A DNA stretch of 64,000 nucleotides from Microbacteriaceae bacterium (GTDB lineage: Bacteria > Actinomycetota > Actinomycetes > Actinomycetales > Microbacteriaceae), in the NCBI GenBank assembly GCA_024642605.1, contig JAHEAT010000004.1:17150-81149 (forward strand), given 5' to 3'. A program made the position numbers and the translations under genes. A model generated the notes under the pieces. That model did no database searches and was not told the DNA's origin. It saw only the letters and a program-made list of their open reading frames with translations. How positions within the stretch are numbered: position 1 is the first letter of the stretch; the number at the start of each line of letters is the position of its first letter. Positions 29,064 to 35,854 of this stretch are shown one piece after another.

Positions 29064-29993
29064 ATGCCGGATATTCTCTATCCAGTCAAGTGGATTGTGG
29101 AGCTGCTTCTAGTGGCTTTCCACAACCTCTTTACGTTCCTCGGGCTTCGCAGCGGCGACGGTCTAACCTGGGTGCTGGCCATCACAGGGCTGGTTCTCGT
29201 GGTTCGCGCTGCTCTGATTCCACTGTTTGTGCGCCAGATCAAGAGCCAGCGCGGAATGGTGCTGCTTCAGCCTGAACTCCAAAAGCTTCAGAAAAAGTAC
29301 AAGGGCAAGAGCGACCGCGAATCGCGCGAGGCGTTTGCCAAGGAGCAGATGGAGCTCTACAAGCGAACCGGTTCAAACCCGCTGTCGTCTTGTCTTCCGC
29401 TTTTGGCCCAAATGCCTATCTTCATGAGCCTCTTCTTCGTACTCAACGAAGCTCAGCACGCCAAGGCCGGTGTTGGCCTTCTGACCGCGCAGCTCTCAAA
29501 AGACTTCTCGCAGGCAACCTTCTTCGGTGCGCCACTGAGCGAAACCTTCCTTACCGCATCAACCAACACCGTTCGCTTCTTGGCCGCGGCCATGGTTATC
29601 TTGATGACTACCTCGCAGTTCATCACACAGCGCCAAATCATCTCGAAGAACCAGACCCCTGCAAACTTGCAGAACAGCCAGTACATGCAGACTCAAAAGG
29701 TCATGTTGTTCCTGTTTCCAATCATGTTCGCTATCTCGGGTGTCTCGTTTCCACTCGGCGTCATGTTCTACTGGTTGGTCTCTAACTTCTGGACCATGGG
29801 CCAGCAGTACGTTGTGATCAAGCGCATGCCAACCCCTGGTTCGGTGGCGCACGACCAACTGCAGGCACGCCTAGCCGCCAAGGGCAAGCTCGTTTTGCCC
29901 GAGGTAATCGAAGGCGAAGTGCCAGACGAACTAAAGCCAGAACCAAAGGGTCAGCGCAGCCAGCCAACCCGCAAGAAGCCTAAGAAGAAGTAG
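29064..29993 (+). CDS. yidC: Membrane protein insertase YidC
   Basis: Oxa1/YidC insertase (309 aa) with five to six hydrophobic segments. Visible landmarks are LVLVVRAALIPLFVRQIKSQRGM (first core helix with the conserved Arg in the groove), the cytoplasmic hairpin QPELQKLQKKYKGKSDRES, and SCLPLLAQMPIFMSLFFVL. The C-terminus is Lys/Arg-rich (RKKPKKK), which may contact ribosomes. It lacks the large periplasmic domain of proteobacterial YidC, as expected for a Gram-positive. GAAAGG precedes the ATG. The jag gene follows 6 bases later. Confidence 0.96.
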   Translation: MPDILYPVKWIVELLLVAFHNLFTFLGLRSGDGLTWVLAITGLVLVVRAALIPLFVRQIKSQRGMVLLQPELQKLQKKYKGKSDRESREAFAKEQMELYKRTGSNPLSSCLPLLAQMPIFMSLFFVLNEAQHAKAGVGLLTAQLSKDFSQATFFGAPLSETFLTASTNTVRFLAAAMVILMTTSQFITQRQIISKNQTPANLQNSQYMQTQKVMLFLFPIMFAISGVSFPLGVMFYWLVSNFWTMGQQYVVIKRMPTPGSVAHDQLQARLAAKGKLVLPEVIEGEVPDELKPEPKGQRSQPTRKKPKKK

Positions 29994-29999
29994 GAAATC

Positions 30000-30626
30000 A
30001 TGCCAAAGAAGCAAAACCCAGAAGTTACTGCCGAAGAAACCGTGGCAGAGGCCGAAGTCGTAGCAATCGATGAGGTTGTTGAAGGTGCCGATGACGCAGC
30101 AGACAGCGAAGCAGGCGAAGCTAAGGCCGACCGCAAGCACGGCCGTGACGAGGAGCCTCGCAGCGCCAAGGCCCTAGAAGAAGAGGGCGACATTGCCGCC
30201 GACTACCTAGAAGAGCTGCTTGACATCTTCGATCTCGACGGAGACATCGACATCGATGTGCGCCAAGGCCGCGCTTACCTCGCGATTTCGAGCGAAGACC
30301 CAAAGAGCAATCTGTCACTGATTGCCGAGCCAGAGACCGTGGAGGCTCTTCAGGAGCTAACTCGTCTTGCCGTTCAGGTTAAAACCAACTCATTCAGCCG
30401 TTTGATATTGGATGTCGGTGGCTCACGCCAGAAGCGTGCTGACGACCTCGGCCGCATCGTCAACCGAATTATCGAGAAGGTAAAAGACCAGGGCGAGGCT
30501 GTTCACATGAAGCCGGCTTCGTCGTACGAGCGCAAGATCGTGCACGACTTGGTTTCTGCGGCCGGACTCATCTCAGAGTCTGAGGGCGAAGGCAAAGAGC
30601 GCCACATCGTTGTAAAGCCTGCCTAA
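30000..30626 (+). CDS. jag: Jag/KhpB family RNA-binding protein (KH-R3H)
   Basis: Cytoplasmic RNA-binding protein of 208 aa. The N-terminal about 70 residues are acidic and low-complexity (Glu/Ala/Asp). A KH-type domain follows (LEELLDIFDLDGDIDIDV to LILDVGGSRQKRADDLGRI), then a C-terminal R3H domain with SSYERKIVHDLVSAAGLISESEGEG. Members pair with KhpA and affect cell-envelope growth. Fixed position directly after yidC. A good terminator follows. Confidence 0.92.
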   Translation: MPKKQNPEVTAEETVAEAEVVAIDEVVEGADDAADSEAGEAKADRKHGRDEEPRSAKALEEEGDIAADYLEELLDIFDLDGDIDIDVRQGRAYLAISSEDPKSNLSLIAEPETVEALQELTRLAVQVKTNSFSRLILDVGGSRQKRADDLGRIVNRIIEKVKDQGEAVHMKPASSYERKIVHDLVSAAGLISESEGEGKERHIVVKPA

Positions 30627-30641
30627 TCAAGGTTTGGAATA

Positions 30642-30669
30642 GGGTCGGAGCTAGCGCTCCGGCCCTTTT
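30642..30669 (+). terminator. Rho-independent terminator after jag
   Basis: A 10-bp stem (GGGTCGGAGC at 30642-30651 with GCTCCGGCCC at 30656-30665, one G-U) with a TAGC loop, followed by TTTTCCTTT. It separates the rpmH-jag unit from rsmG. Confidence 0.85.
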
Positions 30670-30707
30670 CCTTTGATCTGCAGCGCCGTTTAGGTTGGAT
30701 TGTGCGT

Positions 30708-30723
30708 GGTTTCACGTGAAACA
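30708..30723. promoter_or_regulatory. parS site 1 (upstream of rsmG)
   Basis: GGTTTCACGTGAAACA matches the bacterial parS consensus TGTTTCACGTGAAACA at 15 of 16 positions. It ends 15 bases before the rsmG ATG, so bound ParB could also affect rsmG expression. Confidence 0.9.
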
Positions 30724-30738
30724 TTGGAAGATTGAGAC

Positions 30739-31386
30739 ATGAGTAATCAGGAAGAACAGTTGGATTTCAGCCCAGAGGCGGAGCCTGCCGCTGCTACTTC
30801 TGTTTTTGGCGCTGGCATTGGCCTAGCGCGCCAGTACGCTCAACTTTTGGTGCGTGACGGTGATGTTCTAGGGCTACTCGGCCCACGGGAGTTGCCAAAG
30901 CTCTGGAGCCGCCACATTTTGAACTCAGCAGTAGTTGCCGAATTAGTGCCAGACGGCTCATCTGTCGCCGATGTCGGTTCCGGGGCGGGGCTACCGGGAA
31001 TTCCAATGGCGATCGCTCAGCCAAACGCGCATTTCACACTGATTGAGCCGATGGAACGCAGAAGCGACTGGCTTTCCCTTGTTGTATCTGAATTGGGGCT
31101 TAAAAATGTGTCTGTCTTGCGAGCCCGAGCCGAAGAAGTGGGGGAGGTTTACGACCTCGTCACCGCCCGGGCCGTGTCAGCGTTACCTAAGCTGCTTCGC
31201 CTCACCGTTCCGCTCACCCGCCACGGCGGGGCGGTCATTGCGCTAAAAGGCGGTAAGGCGCAACAAGAGGTTGAGGAATCTCGTAAATTGACCAAGAAGC
31301 TGGCAATTAAGGGCTTCGAACTTATTCACACCGGTGCACAGTTTCTCGACGAACCCACTTTGGTTGTTCGCACTACGCTAGTCTGA
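30739..31386 (+). CDS. rsmG: 16S rRNA (guanine527-N7)-methyltransferase RsmG
   Basis: SAM-dependent methyltransferase (215 aa) modifying G527 of 16S rRNA; loss of the orthologue gives low-level streptomycin resistance in other bacteria. Motif I is VADVGSGAGLPGIPMAIA, followed by FTLIEPMERRSDWL and VTARAVSALPKLL. Classical position between jag and parA. The gene starts just behind parS site 1. Confidence 0.96.
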   Translation: MSNQEEQLDFSPEAEPAAATSVFGAGIGLARQYAQLLVRDGDVLGLLGPRELPKLWSRHILNSAVVAELVPDGSSVADVGSGAGLPGIPMAIAQPNAHFTLIEPMERRSDWLSLVVSELGLKNVSVLRARAEEVGEVYDLVTARAVSALPKLLRLTVPLTRHGGAVIALKGGKAQQEVEESRKLTKKLAIKGFELIHTGAQFLDEPTLVVRTTLV

Positions 31387-31394
31387 TTGCACCC

Positions 31395-31607
31395 ATGGAA
31401 GACACTAAAAGCACCCCAAACCAGCTGGAAACGGCCGCTGAAAGCGACGTTTCGACCCCGGCGACGGTTGTACCGGGACACGGCTTTCCCGCCAATCGAC
31501 TGGAGTCTAGCCCCGAGCCCACGGGATGGCACGCTTCCGGTGCCAATTCAAACTCCCCAGGCACACTCGGCAACCTAAATAAGGTTTCACGTGAAACATC
31601 CCGATGA
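31395..31607 (+). CDS. Possible small ORF or displaced ParA N-terminal extension (uncertain)
   Basis: A 70-codon frame from ATG 31395 to TGA 31607 fills the gap between rsmG and parA. The predicted peptide is rich in Thr, Pro, Ser, Glu and Asn (disordered) and ends KVSRETSR, read through parS site 2. Actinobacterial ParA proteins often have exactly such a disordered extension containing VSRETS in frame, but here it is one frame away from parA. There is no clear ribosome-binding site. It may be a vestige of a longer ParA, a real short peptide, or chance. Confidence 0.3.
   Translation: MEDTKSTPNQLETAAESDVSTPATVVPGHGFPANRLESSPEPTGWHASGANSNSPGTLGNLNKVSRETSR
31583..31598. promoter_or_regulatory. 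parS site 2 (overlaps the parA start)
   Basis: GGTTTCACGTGAAACA, identical to parS site 1 and 15/16 to consensus. The GTG at 31591-31593 inside it is the parA start codon, and AAGG (31581-31584), the only ribosome-binding-site-like sequence at a proper distance, overlaps its left edge. Confidence 0.9.
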
Positions 31608-32490
31608 CTACCTGAGCGATTCACCGCTGCTTCGCGAGCTTTCTGAGAACAACACACGCCTAAGACGCTTGGACGAACTGACCTTTCCAAAGCCTAATTT
31701 CACCCGAATCTTTACCATTTCGAACCAAAAAGGTGGGGTCGGTAAGACCACCACCGCGGTAAACATCGCGGCAGCCCTCGCATCAAAGGGCCTCAAGGTT
31801 CTAGTGATCGACCTCGACCCACAGGGTAACGCCTCAACGGCACTTGGAATCGACCACCACAAGAACATCGAGAGCATCTATGACGTGCTCATCAAGGGCA
31901 TTCCGCTGGCTCAGGTAGTCAAGCAGTCTCCAGAGTCGCCCAATCTCACCTGCGTTCCAGCCACTATTCACCTAACTGGCGCCGAATTAGAGCTAGTTAT
32001 GACCGATCGCCGCGAATACAAGCTGCGTGAAGCAATCGGAAACTACCTCGCGCAGTGCGAAGTGCGCCCAGATTACGTATTCATCGACTGCCCACCGAGC
32101 CTCGGGCTTCTCACCATCAACGCTTGGGTCGCGGCGCTAGAGGTTTTGGTTCCGATTCAGTGCGAGTACTACGCGCTAGAAGGCGTGCAGCAGTTGCAGG
32201 ACTACATCGGCATGATCAGGCAGAGCCTGAACCCGGATCTTCAGGTGAGCACCGTTTTGCTGACCATGTTTGACAATCGCACCCGTTTGGCCGGCGACGT
32301 CGCCGCCGAAGTGCGCAATTTCTTCCCAACTCAGACCCTAACCACCGTGATTCCGCGGTCTGTAAGGGTTTCTGAGGCACCGTCTTACGGCAAAACCGTT
32401 GTGAATTACGACAGAAAGTCGTCTGGAGCCATCGCTTATCTTGAGGCTGCAGCCGAAATCGCTATTCGAGGAGAACAAAATGGCAGATAG
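31591..32490 (+). CDS. parA: Chromosome partitioning ATPase ParA
   Basis: Walker-type ParA ATPase (299 aa from GTG 31591). The deviant Walker A KGGVGKTT is at 47-54; LVIDLDPQGNAS and VFIDCPPSLGLLTINA follow. It moves ParB-parS complexes and, in actinobacteria, also links segregation to polar growth. The conserved N-terminal SPLLREL motif (11-17) argues for the GTG start rather than the next in-frame candidates. The usual longer disordered N-terminus is absent from this frame (see the small ORF at 31395). The stop overlaps parB by 11 bases. Confidence 0.95.
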   Translation: MKHPDDYLSDSPLLRELSENNTRLRRLDELTFPKPNFTRIFTISNQKGGVGKTTTAVNIAAALASKGLKVLVIDLDPQGNASTALGIDHHKNIESIYDVLIKGIPLAQVVKQSPESPNLTCVPATIHLTGAELELVMTDRREYKLREAIGNYLAQCEVRPDYVFIDCPPSLGLLTINAWVAALEVLVPIQCEYYALEGVQQLQDYIGMIRQSLNPDLQVSTVLLTMFDNRTRLAGDVAAEVRNFFPTQTLTTVIPRSVRVSEAPSYGKTVVNYDRKSSGAIAYLEAAAEIAIRGEQNGR

Positions 32491-33529
32491 AAAAGGCGGC
32501 CTAGGTCGCGGTATTGGCGCATTGATTCCAACTTCAGAAGTTCCAGGCGAGCGCCCGATCGACGTGTTCTTTCCGGCAGCGGGAACCAGTTCGGTACCTA
32601 ACCCAATCGATTCGTCTGCCTCAGATGCCACCGCTACTGGCAACCCATACGCCAACCAGGCGGCGGCCAACGGTCAGGCCCAAGCCGCCGATGGCGCTCA
32701 GCCACTTTTGGCAGTGCCTGGCGCACGTTTCGGATACCTAGACCTCGACGCAATCACCCCGAACCCCAAGCAGCCGCGAGCCGTGTTTGAGCCGGAGGCC
32801 TTCGCCGAATTGGTTCACTCAATTCGCGAGCTGGGCGTACTTCAGCCGATTGTAGTTCGCCCTCTTGGCGAGCAGGATGGCAGCCCAAGATATGAGCTCA
32901 TCATGGGTGAACGTCGCCTACGAGCCAGCAAACAAGCGGGTCTCGTCAAGATTCCAGCGGTGATTCGCGACACCGCCGACGAAAACATGCTGCGTGATGC
33001 ACTGCTCGAAAACCTTCACCGAGCCGACCTCAACCCACTAGAAGAGGCAAGCGCCTACCAGCAACTTCTCGAAGATTTCGGCATCACCCAAGACCAGCTG
33101 GCTGAGCGAATTGGGCGTTCGCGACCACGCATCACCAACACCATCCGCCTGCTTCGCCTACCCGCCTCGGTGCAACGCAAGGTGGCAGCCGGCGTCTTGA
33201 GCGCTGGCCACGCACGTGCACTCTTGGCACTGCCAGACGAGGCAACCATCGTGGCAATGGCCGACAAGGTAATCAACGAAGGTCTTTCGGTGCGCGGCGT
33301 AGAAGAGCTAGTAGCGATCACGAAGCCTGTCGAGAAGCGCGGCAAAATTCGTGCTGGTAGCGGCCAGGATCACCTAAAAGGACTAGCCACACAGGTGGGC
33401 GACCACCTGGGCACCAAGGTGACCATCTCGCTTGGCAAAGCCAAGGGCATCATGAGCGTTGAGTTTGCGAGCATCGCCGATCTAAACCGAATCCTCGACG
33501 AAATGGGCATTGACCGCGAACAGCACTAG
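32480..33529 (+). CDS. parB: Chromosome partitioning protein ParB
   Basis: CTP-dependent DNA clamp (349 aa) that loads at parS. The N-terminal KGGLGRGIGALIP is the ParA-stimulating motif. The CTP-binding N-domain has GERRLRASKQAG, then ENLHRADLNPLEEASAY; the helix-turn-helix is TQDQLAERIGRSRPRITNTIRLLRLP, and the C-terminal dimerisation domain ends the protein. The ATG at 32480 is preceded by GAGGAG and overlaps parA by 11 bases, so translation is coupled. Three parS-like sites lie within 3.1 kb. Confidence 0.96.
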   Translation: MADRKGGLGRGIGALIPTSEVPGERPIDVFFPAAGTSSVPNPIDSSASDATATGNPYANQAAANGQAQAADGAQPLLAVPGARFGYLDLDAITPNPKQPRAVFEPEAFAELVHSIRELGVLQPIVVRPLGEQDGSPRYELIMGERRLRASKQAGLVKIPAVIRDTADENMLRDALLENLHRADLNPLEEASAYQQLLEDFGITQDQLAERIGRSRPRITNTIRLLRLPASVQRKVAAGVLSAGHARALLALPDEATIVAMADKVINEGLSVRGVEELVAITKPVEKRGKIRAGSGQDHLKGLATQVGDHLGTKVTISLGKAKGIMSVEFASIADLNRILDEMGIDREQH

Positions 33530-33634
33530 CCGCTAAACAGGTGGCAGTAACCGTAAAACTCAGCGATATTGCCCTGTGATTAGGTTATGTAAACCTTAGG
33601 GTTTGGGCGGACTCTAGCCCAGCAAGCTCTCACG

Positions 33635-33700
33635 CTATAGTTGGCATAGGTGAGCTGGGAAGTCTGGTCGGCATGTATCTGCCAACCCCGAAAGGTCACG
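33635..33700 (+). ncRNA. Structured 5' leader of nhaA (candidate cis-regulatory RNA)
   Basis: A TATAGT -10-like box (33635-33640) would start a transcript near 33647. The roughly 50-base leader can form a hairpin GGTCGGC (33666-33672) with GCCAACC (33681-33687), and GTGA (33650-33653) can pair with TCAC (33696-33699) next to the ribosome-binding site GAAAGG (33690-33695) and the ATG at 33701. An alternative 7-bp pairing, GTTGGCA (33640-33646) with TGCCAAC (33680-33686), competes with the hairpin if transcription starts earlier. Fold read by eye. Cation-sensing leader RNAs are known upstream of nhaA genes in other bacteria (nhaA-I, nhaA-II motifs); identity with one of them is not established. 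Confidence 0.5.
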
Positions 33701-34825
33701 ATGCTCTCATTCTTCAAGATCGAGCGAAACGCAGCCCTCCTACTTTTGATTGCGGCCGTTATCGGGCTCGCAATTGCGAACTCCCCGTGGGCATCCTCGT
33801 TCAATGTTTTACGTGAAACATCACTTGTCGTGCCATTTACCGACCTAAATTTAACCGTCACCCACTGGCTCGGCGAAGGGCTGATGACCGGGTTCTTTTT
33901 GCTTATCGGCCTAGAACTCAAGCGCGAAGCGACCATCGGAGCTCTGAAAAAGCCCAGCGCAATACTTGTTCCTGGATTCGCGGCTCTTTTCGGGGCGCTA
34001 GTGCCTGCTCTCGTATTCGTTTTACTAGTTGGCGGTGAGGCCGGCTCGGGCTGGCCGATACCAATGGCTACCGATGTCACCTTTGCCTTGGCTGTATTCG
34101 CAGTCTTCGGCAGAAACATGCCGCGCTCAGCAAGGGCTTTTCTGCTGTCGTTCGCAGTTATCGACGACCTGATCGCCATTCTGGTGATAGCGATATTTCT
34201 AACCGCAAACCTAAACTTTGGCTCACTGATGCTCGCGGCGGTCTGTTTGGCGGGCTTCACCCTTGTTTTGCGCAGCCAAATGGCATGGATACGCCTGATT
34301 TCAGTGATACCGGCGGTACTCGCCTGGTATTTCACCCTGCAATCGGGTGTCTCACCGCTAGTCACCGGCGTGATTCTCGGTCTGCTTGTGCCAACTGGGC
34401 TCATAGAGAAACTCGAGGAGGCACTGCATCCCTGGGTTTCACTGGTTGTTTTGCCGCTTTTTGCACTGGTGGCGGCCGGAGTAACTCTCGGAGGTACCTC
34501 GCAGCCATTTGTCATCGGCTCGGCCCTCAGCATCGCCATTTTGCTTCGCCCAATCGGCAAAATCTTTGGCATCACGGCCGGCGCGCTGCTGGGCAGGGCA
34601 TTGGCTAGGGGCGAGTCTTTTACCGGGATGCGCTCAAGCGACTACCTGCGAATCTCGGTGTTGGGCGGAATCGGGTTCACGGTGGCACTTTTGGTTGCCA
34701 ACTCGGTGTTTGGGGCCTCATCGAGCCTTGCCACCACCGCAATCGTGGCTACCTTGATCGCCATGGTTGTCTCGATGGCAATCGGCGCATGGGCGCTAGC
34801 GTCGAGAAAGAGCCCAGCGCTTTAG
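33701..34825 (+). CDS. nhaA: Na+/H+ antiporter NhaA
   Basis: Electrogenic sodium/proton antiporter (374 aa from the ATG at 33701, with GAAAGG before it). About twelve membrane segments. The essential Asp pair is Asp155-Asp156 in FAVIDDLIAILVIA; the N-terminal LLLLIAAVIGLAIANSPW and the PMATDVTFALAVFAVFG segment are family hallmarks. It maintains pH and sodium homeostasis. A parS-like site is embedded in its coding sequence (NVLRETS). Convergent with the ligase gene at 34883; the 57-base gap contains no strong terminator. Confidence 0.95.
   Translation: MLSFFKIERNAALLLLIAAVIGLAIANSPWASSFNVLRETSLVVPFTDLNLTVTHWLGEGLMTGFFLLIGLELKREATIGALKKPSAILVPGFAALFGALVPALVFVLLVGGEAGSGWPIPMATDVTFALAVFAVFGRNMPRSARAFLLSFAVIDDLIAILVIAIFLTANLNFGSLMLAAVCLAGFTLVLRSQMAWIRLISVIPAVLAWYFTLQSGVSPLVTGVILGLLVPTGLIEKLEEALHPWVSLVVLPLFALVAAGVTLGGTSQPFVIGSALSIAILLRPIGKIFGITAGALLGRALARGESFTGMRSSDYLRISVLGGIGFTVALLVANSVFGASSSLATTAIVATLIAMVVSMAIGAWALASRKSPAL
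33805..33820. promoter_or_regulatory. parS-like site 3 (inside nhaA)
   Basis: TGTTTTACGTGAAACA matches parS at 15 of 16 positions; the C of the left TTTCACG half-site is T. It lies within the first 40 codons of nhaA, 0.28 kb after parB. Confidence 0.8.
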
Positions 34826-34882
34826 CAGTCGGGTTTAAAAGCCGAAAATGCTAAGCCCGGCTGAGTGGGTAACAACGCTGCT

Positions 34883-35854
34883 TTAGCCGCGGCCACGAAG
34901 AGCGGCTTCGGCCAAGCTCAAGTAAACCTGGCCGAGCGAGTGCCCTTCGGCCAAAATGGCCTGAGGTAGCAGCGAAGTTTCAGTTAGACCCGGCAAAACG
35001 TTGGCTTCCAAGAACCAGGCCACACCCTTGGCATCAACAATCATGTCGATGCGAGACAGGTGACGAAGGCCCAAAAGTTCGTGAACCAAGATTGCCATCT
35101 TGCCAGCACGTTCGGCGACGGTTTTTTTGAGTCTTGCCGGCACGAAATATTCGGTTTCGCCAGCGGTGTAACGCTCCTGGTAGCCAAAGTTTCCGCTCGA
35201 AGGAACAACTTCAACGGCCGGCAGCGCAAGTGGGCCTGCGCCGAGGTCGATAACACTGATTGCCAGTTCGGTACCTTCGACAAAACGCTCGATGATGGCT
35301 ACATCGCAGTAAACATAGGCATCGATCATCGCCCGCGAGAGGTCTTCGGCTTTACGAACGATGGTTACACCGTGGGCAGATCCGCTTCGGGCGGGTTTAA
35401 CGACCAGCGGCAGTGCTAGCGAAGCGGTTACCGCAGCCAAAACACCATCGGCGTCGAGCTCTTTGAAGGTGTCTTTCGGCAGGGTGATCGACGCTGGAGT
35501 CTGAACGCCGGCCTTGCTCACCAAAACCTTGGCGATCGACTTATCCCAGGCCAGGCGCGATGCAGGGCCAGAAGCTCCAACGAATGGCACGCCAGTAACT
35601 GCAAGGATGTCGCGAAGCGCACCATCCTCGCCAGAAGCACCGTGCAGAGTCGGCCAGATGACGTCGGGCTTATCTTTTTTGATGTTGGCAAGAAGTTCTT
35701 GGTCGGGTTCACGCAAAATCACGGTTGCGCCAGCCTCGGTGAGGGCATCGGCCACGCGGCGGCCCGACTTTAGCGAGATTTCACGTTCGTGAGAGATACC
35801 GCCAGCCAAAACCTGAATGGTTAGGCCCTTATGCGCCTTGTTCTTTGGAATCAC
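34883..35854 (-). CDS. ddl: D-alanine--D-alanine ligase family ATP-grasp enzyme
   Basis: ATP-grasp ligase (323 aa). The N-domain begins IQVLAGGISHEREISLKSG, whose serine-containing SHEREISL loop is typical of Ddl. The ATP site is LPLVVKPARSGSAHGVTIV; the metal-binding end reads IDMIVDAKGVAWFLEANVLPGLTETSLLPQ, where E-x-N and the SL-x-P loop match Ddl. It probably makes D-Ala-D-Ala for peptidoglycan. Because many actinobacteria carry a second, canonical ddl elsewhere, a related amide-forming ligase cannot be excluded. The start overlaps the upstream aminotransferase stop by 4 bases, so the two form an operon. Confidence 0.82.
   Translation of the reverse strand: MIPKNKAHKGLTIQVLAGGISHEREISLKSGRRVADALTEAGATVILREPDQELLANIKKDKPDVIWPTLHGASGEDGALRDILAVTGVPFVGASGPASRLAWDKSIAKVLVSKAGVQTPASITLPKDTFKELDADGVLAAVTASLALPLVVKPARSGSAHGVTIVRKAEDLSRAMIDAYVYCDVAIIERFVEGTELAISVIDLGAGPLALPAVEVVPSSGNFGYQERYTAGETEYFVPARLKKTVAERAGKMAILVHELLGLRHLSRIDMIVDAKGVAWFLEANVLPGLTETSLLPQAILAEGHSLGQVYLSLAEAALRGRG

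Noticed and set aside
33580..34575. 331-codon open frame antisense to nhaA
   Set aside because: Composition is Thr/Ser/Arg-rich without any motif, and the sense strand encodes an unmistakable NhaA.
34826..34882. Bidirectional terminator between nhaA and the Ddl-like gene
   Set aside because: Only short complementary segments (AGCCG/CGGCT) with a large loop and no T-tract.
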